The notes beneath the pieces were generated by a model, which did not search any database, was not told the origin of the DNA, and was given only the letters and a program-made list of their open reading frames with translations. Both the position numbers and the translations under genes were made by a program. A DNA stretch of 31,845 nt. Origin: CAYURH01 sp964447105. Its GTDB lineage: Bacteria; Patescibacteriota; Saccharimonadia; Saccharimonadales; EFPC-124. Location of the stretch: the NCBI GenBank assembly GCA_964447105.1, contig CAYURH010000013.1, positions 1 to 31,845 on the forward strand, read 5' to 3'. Below are positions 19,727 to 26,172 of this stretch, piece after piece. How positions within the stretch are numbered: the first letter of the stretch is position 1; each line of letters opens with the position of its first letter.

Positions 19727-19755
19727 ATTTTACTCTGTTTCATCTGTTACGTCAA
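19727..19755 (-). promoter_or_regulatory. rpmB: Promoter of rpmB
   Basis: Minus strand TTGACG (19755-19750), 17-nt spacer, TAAAAT (19732-19727). The -35 lies 5 nt from the -10 of the divergent protease gene. Confidence 0.7.
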
Positions 19756-19760
19756 CACGC

Positions 19761-19766
19761 TATACT
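19761..19766 (+). promoter_or_regulatory. -10 box of the site-2 protease gene
   Basis: TATACT, ending 6 nt before the ATG at 19773: a leaderless start. Confidence 0.5.
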
Positions 19767-19772
19767 GTATAT

Positions 19773-20414
19773 ATGCAATCAGTTGATTTTGTACTCTTAG
19801 CTATTGTGCTCGTATCTATTCTCATATCTATGACACTACACGAGGCGATGCATGCATATGCAAGCCACTGGCTGGGGGACACCACTGCCAAGGATTTGGG
19901 TAGGTTGACGCTCAATCCTTTGGCGCACATAGATTTATTCACAACGATTTTGTTACCTTTGATGCTTGTGGTGGTTGGTGCGCCCCCGTTTGGAGCGGCG
20001 AAACCTGTGCCATTTAATCCTGATCGGCTCAAATACGGCGAGTACGGCGCGGCCCTCGTAGGTCTAGCGGGGCCGTTAACAAACCTACTCTTGGCGTTGG
20101 TGGCTGGGCTGTCCATACGCCTCGCTGGTCCTGTGCTCGATGGGCTAGGGCTGCAGGTACTCGGTATCTTTACCTTGGTCAACTTGTCGTTCTTTATCTT
20201 CAACATGATTCCTTTTCCGCCACTCGATGGTTCTCGAGTGGTGTACTCGATTGCCCCTGATTTCGTAAGGAATATTATGGAGCGCATCGAGTCCATGGGC
20301 TTCATAGCGCTCATCATCTTCCTCTTTATTTTTTACTATGTATTGAGCGGTCCATTTACCGCACTACTGGCGTGGTCTATCCAAGCAATTACCGGTGGCG
20401 CAATCTTTATTTAG
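19773..20414 (+). CDS. Site-2-type intramembrane metalloprotease (M50 family)
   Basis: 213 residues with four to six hydrophobic helices. The zinc motif HEAMH (H23, E24, H27) lies in the first helix and the second metal motif PPLDGSRV (D152) in a later one; the FGAAKPVPFNP loop is typical of the short bacterial/archaeal M50B group. Such enzymes cut substrates within the membrane, often anti-sigma factors or signal peptides. No PDZ domain is present. Transcription starts at the ATG according to the -10 position. The likely substrate is unknown. Confidence 0.88.
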   Translation: MQSVDFVLLAIVLVSILISMTLHEAMHAYASHWLGDTTAKDLGRLTLNPLAHIDLFTTILLPLMLVVVGAPPFGAAKPVPFNPDRLKYGEYGAALVGLAGPLTNLLLALVAGLSIRLAGPVLDGLGLQVLGIFTLVNLSFFIFNMIPFPPLDGSRVVYSIAPDFVRNIMERIESMGFIALIIFLFIFYYVLSGPFTALLAWSIQAITGGAIFI

Positions 20415-20420
20415 AAGTGT

Positions 20421-20426
20421 TATAAT
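20421..20426 (+). promoter_or_regulatory. -10 box of a candidate RNA gene
   Basis: TATAAT directly after the protease stop codon, 9 nt before the closing stem of the RNA described next. Confidence 0.5.
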
Positions 20427-20432
20427 ATAAGA

Positions 20433-20582
20433 GTCCTGTTTACGCATATGGACGGGAAATATGATTTTCCTGAACAAATCATATTCGGGAGCTTACTCTC
20501 ATAAGTCCGTGGATTTATGACATGGCACCCACCTGCACATACAAGCGGGAATATCTATATCCCAAGCGTAAACAGGCTTTTA
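20433..20582 (+). ncRNA. Candidate structured RNA, about 145 nt
   Basis: The ends pair perfectly over 11 bp: CCTGTTTACGC (20435-20445) and GCGTAAACAGG (20566-20576). Inside are a 10-bp hairpin AATATGATTT/AAATCATATT (20458-20467 / 20476-20485), GGAC/GTCC (20450-20453 / 20505-20508), CTTA/TAAG, GTGG/CCAC and GGGA/TCCC. It follows a TATAAT box and ends with CTTTT. No protein is encoded. Size and end pairing resemble 6S RNA, but I cannot confirm a family. Confidence 0.5.
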
Positions 20583-20602
20583 TGTATATGAGGGAAATGT
20601 AG

Positions 20603-20628
20603 CGGGATGTGGCGCAGCCCAGTGGCGC
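20603..20628 (+). repeat. 5' part of tRNA-Pro, degenerate copy
   Basis: It matches the first 26 nt of the intact tRNA-Pro at 20777 in 23 positions, the first 15 being identical; the three differences are transitions. Weak similarity continues to about 20640 (CGGCTGAGG against CGGCTGGGG). No T arm follows, so it is a remnant, not a gene. Confidence 0.55.
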
Positions 20629-20748
20629 TTTCGCGGCTGAGGTGAGACCCGCCAGTGGCGGGGCGCAAGGCGACTTTCTGATGCGAGCTATGCTCGCAAT
20701 CACGAAATCGCGGGGTCGCCGGAGGTGACCGTAGGCCCCAAAACACTC
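20629..20748 (+). other. GC-rich, strongly self-complementary spacer
   Basis: It contains the hairpins GCGAGC-TAT-GCTCGC (20683-20697) and GGTCGCC-GGA-GGTGACC (20714-20730), the latter flanked by GG/GGCCCC pairing. No gene is recognised. Confidence 0.4.
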
Positions 20749-20754
20749 TATAAT
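20749..20754 (+). promoter_or_regulatory. -10 box of tRNA-Pro
   Basis: TATAAT, 22 nt before the tRNA. Confidence 0.5.
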
Positions 20755-20776
20755 AATGGTGCAATCTGAATAGTAA

Positions 20777-20853
20777 CGGGATGTGGCGCAGTCCGGTAGC
20801 GCACACGGCTGGGGGCCGTGGGGTCGCAGGTTCAAATCCTGTCATCCCGACCA
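20777..20853 (+). tRNA. tRNA-Pro (anticodon GGG)
   Basis: Acceptor CGGGATG/CATCCCG, anticodon stem CACGG/CCGTG with loop CTGGGGG, T arm GCAGG-TTCAAAT-CCTGT, discriminator A and encoded CCA. Confidence 0.93.
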
Positions 20854-20880
20854 GTATTTATCTGTGATAGAGTAGAGATA

Positions 20881-21750
20881 ATGAAACAAACACTTACTGT
20901 AAGAGCAATTATCAAACAAGACCAAAAAGTGCTGCTTTTGCGGCGTGCCGGAGGTAACCCAGACTACACCGGTCTCTATGAGCTGCCCGGCGGCAAAGTA
21001 GAGTTTGGTGAGGACCCCAAGGTTTGCCTACAGCGTGAGGTCATGGAAGAAACGGGCAGGGAAGTCGAAACACTTCAGATATCTGATGCACTTTCAGATA
21101 TTGATACTCGTGATCCGATGCATCAATATATTGTACTCGTATTTCTTGTCGTGTTACGGCCGAGCACGGGGTTGGCCTTGAGTCAGGAACATGATAAGTA
21201 TACGTGGAAAAAGTTGTCAGACATACAACTAAATGAAGTTACAGAATCAACACGTCGTGTGCTCGAATTAGAACCAAATATTCAACCAACTGATGGTTTT
21301 GAGTTAGAACCAACAAAACTTGATGTTGATAGTGCTACAAGATTTGATAAAGTTATCATTTATACAGACGGTGGCTCACGAGGCAACCCAGGTCCGTCGG
21401 CGTCTGGCTACGTGATACTCGACGAACAAGAGAAGCTGATCGTTGAAGGTGGGAAGTACTTGGGAATTACCACCAACAACCAAGCAGAATACCAGGCAGT
21501 GAAGCTTGCGCTTGAGCGTGCCGTGGAGATGGGCGCCAAAGAGGTTCATTTTCGGCTAGATAGTCAGTTGGTTGCCAATCAATTAACGGGTGTGTATCAG
21601 ATTAAAAATCGTGATCTTTGGCCTATCCATGCCGCTATAAAAGAGCTGCAGAAGCAGTTTTCAGAAGTGAGCTATACCCATGTGCGTCGCGAATTCAATA
21701 AATTGGCCGATGCCATGGTCAACAAAATACTCGACGAGCACACTGCGTGA
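20881..21750 (+). CDS. Nudix hydrolase - RNase HI fusion
   Basis: 289 residues from ATG 20881; the longer frame starts inside tRNA-Pro. Residues 1-125 form a Nudix domain with the box GGKVEFGEDPKVCLQREVME... (37-59, GX5EX7REUXEEXG complete), similar to MutT-like enzymes that clean oxidised or modified nucleotides. A linker (about 126-150) leads to an RNase HI domain with all four acidic residues: D163 (YTDGGSRGNPG), E203 (NNQAEYQA), D227 (RLDSQL) and D277 (LADAMV). This removes RNA from RNA/DNA hybrids. Both active sites look intact. The fusion joins nucleotide-pool cleaning to R-loop or primer removal. Downstream lies rnpB. Confidence 0.9.
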   Translation: MKQTLTVRAIIKQDQKVLLLRRAGGNPDYTGLYELPGGKVEFGEDPKVCLQREVMEETGREVETLQISDALSDIDTRDPMHQYIVLVFLVVLRPSTGLALSQEHDKYTWKKLSDIQLNEVTESTRRVLELEPNIQPTDGFELEPTKLDVDSATRFDKVIIYTDGGSRGNPGPSASGYVILDEQEKLIVEGGKYLGITTNNQAEYQAVKLALERAVEMGAKEVHFRLDSQLVANQLTGVYQIKNRDLWPIHAAIKELQKQFSEVSYTHVRREFNKLADAMVNKILDEHTA

Positions 21751-21775
21751 GCTATACAAAAAGCTTATTCTAAGC

Positions 21776-21781
21776 TATAAT
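21776..21781 (+). promoter_or_regulatory. rnpB: -10 box of rnpB
   Basis: TATAAT, 5 nt before the mature 5' end predicted from pairing. Confidence 0.6.
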
Positions 21782-21786
21782 ACCCC

Positions 21787-22138
21787 TGTCAGATTGCTAA
21801 ATGGCCACTTGGTACCATTTAGGTATACAAGAGGAAAGTCCGGGCAGCATAGGACAAAGACAGTTGCTAACTGCAACCGGGGGAAACCCTAGGGAAAGTG
21901 CCACAGAAACGATACCGCCTACGCAAGTAGGTAAGGGTGAAAGGAGTGGGGTAAGAGCCCACAGCGTGTCATGGCGACATGGCAAGAAGGTAAACCCTGT
22001 CTGCTGCAAGGGGTCGGCATCCGTGCAAACGGTAGCGGTCCGCTAAGCCGGCCATATAATCCGCTTGATCGCATGGGTAACTTTGCGACTAGATAGATGG
22101 CCATTCTCGACAGAACCCGGCTTACAGGCAGTCTGACA
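21787..22138 (+). ncRNA. rnpB: RNase P RNA, catalytic subunit
   Basis: 352 nt. The ends pair (TGTCAGATTGC with GCAGTCTGACA). The universal segments are present: GAGGAAAGTCCGGGC near the 5' end, the AGGGTGAAAGGAGTGGGGTAAGAG region, CCACAGAAAC, and ATAGATGGCCATTCTC followed by ACAGAACCCGGCTTA near the 3' end. It processes pre-tRNA 5' ends. It is a bacterial A-type-like layout as far as can be judged by eye. It is followed at once by an intrinsic terminator. Confidence 0.96.
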
Positions 22139-22174
22139 TATAAAATACCGCTCATCACGAGCGGTATTTTATAT
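22138..22174. terminator. Terminator of rnpB, convergent with rplT
   Basis: A perfect 16-bp stem from ATATAAAATACCGCTC and its complement, loop ATCAC, with a T-rich right arm. The AT-rich outer part makes it work on both strands. Confidence 0.85.
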
Positions 22175-22188
22175 AGGTTGTCCGAGAG

Positions 22189-22530
22189 CTATTTGGCCGA
22201 TTTTACAACTGCAGCAAATGCTTTTGGCTCGTTGGCGGCAAGTTCAGCCAAGATCTTGCGATCGATAGTCACGTTGGCTTTTTTTAGGCCGTCTGTCAGT
22301 TTGGCGTAGGTGGTGCCGTTTTCGCGAGCAGCAGCGTTGATGCGAGTGATCCAGGTGCCGCGCAGATCGCGTTTTTTGTTGCGACGGTCACGGTAGCTGT
22401 ACTGCAGGGCGCGGATAACAGCTTGTTTCGCCAAACGGTAAGAGCGACGGCGAGCCGCTTGCATGCCTTTGGCGAGCTTGAGCATGCTCTTGTGTTTGTT
22501 GCGGGCGGTTACGCCACGTTTGATTCGCAT
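22189..22530 (-). CDS. rplT: Ribosomal protein bL20
   Basis: 113 residues, standard length. MRIKRGVTARNKHKSMLKLAKG is the extended basic N terminus that threads into 23S rRNA; RDRRNKKRDLRGTWITRINAA is the family signature. It is an early assembly protein and in many bacteria an autoregulator of its own operon. TTAGGAG precedes the ATG by 7 nt. Last gene of infC-rpmI-rplT. Confidence 0.97.
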   Translation of the reverse strand: MRIKRGVTARNKHKSMLKLAKGMQAARRRSYRLAKQAVIRALQYSYRDRRNKKRDLRGTWITRINAAARENGTTYAKLTDGLKKANVTIDRKILAELAANEPKAFAAVVKSAK

Positions 22531-22532
22531 AA

Positions 22533-22727
22533 CTAGACTCCTAATGCTTTCTTGAGTTTGTTGGCAATCCCACCTTTAACTTGGCCAGTAGTAGCGATGA
22601 CGCGTTTGCGTGCAGTACTTTTTTTGGCCAAAAAGTGTGTACCACTGGCGCGGCGGCGCATCAGCTTACCAGTAGCGCTCAGCTTAATTCGCTTCGCGGT
22701 TCCCTGATGGGTTTTGAGCTTTGGCAT
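22533..22727 (-). CDS. rpmI: Ribosomal protein bL35
   Basis: 64 residues, MPKLKTHQGTAKRIKLSATG with the typical RRRASGTHFL and KSTARKR segments. Its AAGGAG and first 44 nt lie inside the 3' end of infC, so it is translated by re-initiation or directly. rplT follows after 2 nt. Confidence 0.96.
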   Translation of the reverse strand: MPKLKTHQGTAKRIKLSATGKLMRRRASGTHFLAKKSTARKRVIATTGQVKGGIANKLKKALGV

Positions 22728-23235
22728 GTACAGTACTCCTTACGACTATTCCTAAATTCTTGCCAGCCATAATTGGCTTTTGTTCGACAACGGCGACATC
22801 TTGTAGTTTTTCGACAATTCTATCCAGCAGTGCATAACCCAGTTCTGGGTGAGCCATCTCGCGACCACGGTAGAATGCCATGATCTTGATACGGTGACCT
22901 TCGTCCAAAAACTCGCGCATTTTGCGCAGTTTGATGTCTAGGTCATGAGCGCCAATCTTGAGGCCAATACGCATTTGTTTGATCTCGATTGTTTTAGCGT
23001 TACGCTTACTCCGTTGTTGCTCTTTGGTCTTCTGGTAAAGAAATTTACCCCAGTCGACAATGCGCGCAACCGGTGGGTGAGCCTCAGGTGAGATCTCAAC
23101 CAAATCAAGCTCAGCTCGCTCTGCTTCTAAAAGTGCCTCAGCCCTCGATAAAATACCAATTTGGTTTCCATCTGGGCCAACGACGCGCAGCTCTGGAGCA
23201 GTGATCGCTCCATTGATCCGCACAGATTTACTAAT
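22684..23235 (-). CDS. infC: Translation initiation factor IF-3, probable AUU start
   Basis: 183 residues if started at ATT 23235, before RINGAITAPELRVVGPDGNQ. AAGGAG lies exactly 8 nt upstream of this ATT. The only usual codon nearby, GTG 23223, lies 20 nt from the ribosome binding site, too far. AUU starts are the classic infC feature that lets IF-3 limit its own synthesis. Domains: N-terminal (to about 75), linker helix TKEQQRSKRNAK, C-terminal domain with the 30S-binding region ending VVEQKPIMAGKNLGIVV. About 18 extra residues at the end arise from the overlap with rpmI. Confidence 0.93.
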   Translation of the reverse strand: MSKSVRINGAITAPELRVVGPDGNQIGILSRAEALLEAERAELDLVEISPEAHPPVARIVDWGKFLYQKTKEQQRSKRNAKTIEIKQMRIGLKIGAHDLDIKLRKMREFLDEGHRIKIMAFYRGREMAHPELGYALLDRIVEKLQDVAVVEQKPIMAGKNLGIVVRSTVHAKAQNPSGNREAN

Positions 23236-23276
23236 AAAAACTACTCCTTGTTGCCTTTATCTGTATTCGATACGTA

Positions 23277-23305
23277 ATTGTAGCAGAGATCACGCTTGAT
23301 ATCAA
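23277..23305 (-). promoter_or_regulatory. Promoter of the infC-rpmI-rplT operon
   Basis: Minus strand TTGATA (23305-23300), 17-nt spacer, TACAAT (23282-23277). The -35 overlaps the comM stop codon. The leader is about 35 nt. Confidence 0.7.
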
Positions 23306-24819
23306 CCCCTGTTCTGACCACGCGGTCGGTATTGCAGAGCTTCGGATATATGGGCGCTGGTGATGCTATGGGCATTTTCTAGATCGGCAATGGTTTGAGC
23401 GACTTTGATTACTTTGAAATAAGCTCTGGCCGAGAGATCTAGGGTGGTAGCAGCTTGATTCAGCAGGCTATGAGCGTCTTTGTTGATGGACAAGAGCGCC
23501 TCGACCTCTTTGCTTGCCAAATTAGCATTTGTTTTTTCTAAGCTGTCATAGCGCTTTTGTTGGTTGTGACGTGCGGTTACGATCTGTTGCTGAAGTATTT
23601 GCTGCGATGAGTGATAGCCAGTTCTATGGAGCAATGTCTGTGGATCTACTCGAGATACATCGACCACCATATCAATCCTATCAAGTAGTGGCCCGGATAT
23701 TTTCTTTTGGTAAGCAGCAAGCTGCAGCGCGCCGCAGGTACATGTCTTACTGGGGTCGCCGGCGTAACCACAAGGGCAGGGGTTCTGCGTAGCAACCAGC
23801 ATGAAATCAGCGGGATATTCCACTCGTTCGTTCGCCCTTGCAATACAAATGCGCCTATCTTCCAAGGGCTGCCTCAGTGATTCGAGCGCCTGGCGAGAGT
23901 ATTCGGGTAGTTCATCCAGGAAGAGCACACCACGATGGGCCAGACTAATCTCCCCGGGGCGGGGGATCTGGCCGCCACCCACAAGCGAGACGTGGCTTGC
24001 GCTATGGTGGGGCGAACGGAACGGGCGAGCGGTGATGACTTCGTCAAACGTCTCCCCGGCTAGGCTGTGGAGCTTTGTTGTCTCGATGATTTCTTGAGAC
24101 GATAGGGCGGGTAGTATAGATACAAGTGACTTGGCGAGCATAGTTTTGCCGGCGCCCGGCGGACCATTAAACAGAATGTTGTGCCGACCGGCAGCAGCGA
24201 CCAGAAGTGCGCGTTTGGCTTGCTCTTGGCCGCGGATGTCGTCGAGCTGCACTGATTGCGTTTTGGGTGCGGTCTCTCTGACTTCGGCGGTAGCGGCGAC
24301 CAAAGGCGTTTGGCTTGTTAGATGGAGATAAATATCACGTAGACTTGCAGCCGGTAATACTTCTACACCACTCACTAGTTGCGCCTGAGATGCGTTGGCT
24401 TGAGGCACAATAATGCGGCGTAAACCGTTCTGTAGAGCTACTTGCGCGTAGCTAATGACGCCTCGTATTGGGCGCAGGCTCCCATCGAGGGCCAGTTCGC
24501 CGACAAAAAGCGTATCGCTCACCGACTCTTGGGTCACTTGACCACTTACCACCAGCAAAGCAATTGCCAGTGGTAGATCAAAATGAGCACCATTCTTGGG
24601 CAAGCTAGCGGGCGCCAGGTTGAATGTGATGCGTTTTCGAGGGAATTCAAGAGAAGTGTTTTTGATGGAGCTCCGCACTCGCTCCTTGGCTTCATCGACG
24701 GCTTTGTTGCCTAAGCCCACGATAATCATCGCCGGTAGCCCGTTAGAACTATCACACTCCACAGTAATAAGACTCCCATCAAACCCTGTCGTAGTAGCCG
24801 CGAACACCTGTGCAGTCAT
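23302..24819 (-). CDS. comM: ComM/YifB-family Mg-chelatase-like AAA+ ATPase
   Basis: 505 residues, the family's normal size. An N-terminal ChlI-like domain (1-165; SSIKNTSLEFPRKRITFNLA, GAHFDLPLAIALL) precedes the AAA+ core: Walker A GPPGAGKT (219-226), Walker B LFLDELPEYS (299-307), the cysteine cluster NPCPCGYAGDPSKTCTCG (347-363) and the C-terminal Mg_chelatase_C region. ComM is a hexameric helicase that drives branch migration during natural transformation. This fits DNA uptake in CPR epibionts, which import host or environmental DNA. CATAAT lies about 10 nt before the ATG. It is upstream of infC, with its stop inside the infC promoter. Confidence 0.93.
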   Translation of the reverse strand: MTAQVFAATTTGFDGSLITVECDSSNGLPAMIIVGLGNKAVDEAKERVRSSIKNTSLEFPRKRITFNLAPASLPKNGAHFDLPLAIALLVVSGQVTQESVSDTLFVGELALDGSLRPIRGVISYAQVALQNGLRRIIVPQANASQAQLVSGVEVLPAASLRDIYLHLTSQTPLVAATAEVRETAPKTQSVQLDDIRGQEQAKRALLVAAAGRHNILFNGPPGAGKTMLAKSLVSILPALSSQEIIETTKLHSLAGETFDEVITARPFRSPHHSASHVSLVGGGQIPRPGEISLAHRGVLFLDELPEYSRQALESLRQPLEDRRICIARANERVEYPADFMLVATQNPCPCGYAGDPSKTCTCGALQLAAYQKKISGPLLDRIDMVVDVSRVDPQTLLHRTGYHSSQQILQQQIVTARHNQQKRYDSLEKTNANLASKEVEALLSINKDAHSLLNQAATTLDLSARAYFKVIKVAQTIADLENAHSITSAHISEALQYRPRGQNRG

Positions 24820-24865
24820 AATATCGGCAGATTATGCCAGTCTTTGCCTAAAGGTGCAAGCATGG

Positions 24866-24871
24866 TATAAT
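24866..24871 (+). promoter_or_regulatory. ssrA: -10 box of ssrA
   Basis: TATAAT, 10 nt before the mature 5' end. Confidence 0.55.
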
Positions 24872-24881
24872 CATAAGCACT

Positions 24882-25282
24882 GGGGCTGAATCAGCTTCGA
24901 CGTTTGAACTTTTACAGGCTATTTTGCAAGTCGAACTCGCTCACGTTAAGAGCGTCTATAACTGCAAACTTTTTTGCAAAAGCAAAAGCTGCGTTTAGCC
25001 GTGTTGCTGAAGCTTTCAGCGCACCTAAATTCGCTTTTGCGCCAGTTGCCTAATTTTTAGGTGACGATCAGCCGCTTTATACCGGATGAAGCGATGCTGG
25101 TCTCATACTTCCGGTTTGGGTATCCTGTAGCTGTAGGGCAGAATACCGACGATTTGCTTGCAGAAACGTACCTAGTCGTTTTGTTGATTTCATAGGCTAG
25201 GACGAAATTTAAATCGACTATGCTTGTAGATGAATAGCAGGTAATCAGACGGACCGGGGTGCGATACCCCGCAGCTCCACCA
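24882..25282 (+). ncRNA. ssrA: tmRNA (one-piece)
   Basis: 401 nt. The 5' end GGGGCTGAATCAGCTTCGAC pairs with the 3' end CAGCTCC-ACCA. The tRNA-like domain holds GGACCGGGGTGCGATACCCC in place of a T arm. The reading frame in the middle (24964-25053) starts at GCA after TAACT and runs 29 codons to TAA. The encoded tag begins ANFFAKAKAAF and ends KFAFAPVA. It rescues stalled ribosomes with SmpB and marks proteins for proteolysis. The tag is about three times longer than in E. coli and lacks the common ALAA end. Confidence 0.95.
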
Positions 25283-25283
25283 T

Positions 25284-25314
25284 AAAAAATCCAACGTATT
25301 ACGTTGGATTTTTT
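25284..25314 (+). terminator. Terminator of ssrA
   Basis: AAAAAATCCAACGT and ACGTTGGATTTTTT form a perfect 14-bp stem, loop ATT, with a T-run. Confidence 0.9.
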
Positions 25315-25350
25315 ATTAGTATGCCCAGTTATGTCGGCGTCAGGTTAAAA

Positions 25351-25398
25351 AACAACGGCCTGCGAGAAGCCGTTGTTCTGAGTTTTCGTTTTTTGTTT
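25351..25398 (+). terminator. Second terminator-like hairpin
   Basis: AACAACGGC/GCCGTTGTT, 9 bp with a 9-nt loop (25351-25377), followed by a T-rich stretch (GTTTTCGTTTTTTG). Confidence 0.6.
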
Positions 25399-25429
25399 TT
25401 GAGCACTTTTTTTACTCAAGTGCTACCCC

Positions 25430-25435
25430 TATAAT
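25430..25435 (+). promoter_or_regulatory. -10 box of a possible short gene
   Basis: TATAAT, 11 nt before ATG 25447. Confidence 0.4.
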
Positions 25436-25446
25436 AAGGGCCCATA

Positions 25447-25539
25447 ATGGTCATGTCAACAAGTATTTTTGTAATGTGCAAAATCTGTGGAAAAGTACTT
25501 ATTTTAAAAGTTCAGAGCGCAGAAGAGGTATTTGGCTAG
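25447..25539 (+). CDS. Possible 30-residue zinc-knuckle ORF, or part of a frameshifted zinc ribbon
   Basis: The frame reads MVMSTSIFVMCKICGKVLIL and 10 more residues before TAG. It contains CKICG. Another frame (-1), open to 25682, ends ECAWCGRG, a second CxxCG. The two frames overlap at T-TTA-AAA (25503-25509), a -1 slippery heptamer in the correct phase. Joined, they would give a 78-residue protein with two CxxCG knuckles. Without comparison it may equally be a decayed gene or chance. The nearby -10 box supports transcription. Confidence 0.3.
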   Translation: MVMSTSIFVMCKICGKVLILKVQSAEEVFG

Positions 25540-26137
25540 TGACATACGATGCTTTGCCCGCCAAATTGCAAAATGACAGAATCACAGCCAGACAAAGTCC
25601 AAGCCGGGTATACAAAACACACATGCAGATAAACCATATGCCAAAGAAAGTGGGTGAGTGCGCGTGGTGCGGTAGAGGCTAGTGGCCGGTTGAAATAACT
25701 CAATGGTATTTTGGGTGGTGTAGCACCAGGCGTGTAGTTGATCGTTTTTTGTTCATGATTCTGTGCGCGGTATTTTTTGTGTAGTTAATGACTGCATGTA
25801 GGAAAATGACTTTGCGTGGCGATGTGGCTCCGGCTGAGTTTTGTGTCGATTAGAATTGTGAGAATTTGTGTGTTGGTGCCACGTTTGGCGATGGGCGTAC
25901 GTGTTTCTGCACGGACATGATTTGGGTGGGTGCGATGCGCCGTGTAGCCTGTATAAAGAAATGTCACATTGATCGGCCGTGTATGAGGGGATAAGCTGTG
26001 AAATGGAGTTGATGCATTCGATCAGAAAATGATCTACGTTGTCATATATACTCTAATAAAGCGTGTAATTACGTAGTTATAAAATCAACAGCACACCTTA
26101 AAAAGTCTATACAACAACAATTATGTATTCAAAATAC
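25540..26137. other. Gene-poor region
   Basis: About 600 nt without a supported gene apart from the possible -1-frame tail up to 25682. I see GT-rich low-complexity stretches and a small GATCA/TGATC hairpin near 26020. It could be decayed coding sequence. Confidence 0.45.
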
Positions 26138-26166
26138 TTGACTATTACGCTTATGTTTGCTATGCT
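26138..26166 (+). promoter_or_regulatory. Strong sigma-70-like promoter
   Basis: TTGACT (26138-26143), 17-nt spacer, TATGCT (26161-26166). The spacer shares TACGCTTATG with the promoter of the tiny gene at 14687. Confidence 0.65.
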
Positions 26167-26172
26167 CTAAAT

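Noticed and set aside
20712..20740. SRP (4.5S) RNA
   Set aside because: GC-rich hairpin with GGAGG, but the conserved GGAA tetraloop and AGCAG region are missing.
20555..20845. Minus-strand ORFs across tRNA-Pro with sequence such as TGFEPATPRPP
   Set aside because: This is the typical translation of the antisense of a tRNA T arm. It has no start signal and overlaps an intact tRNA gene.
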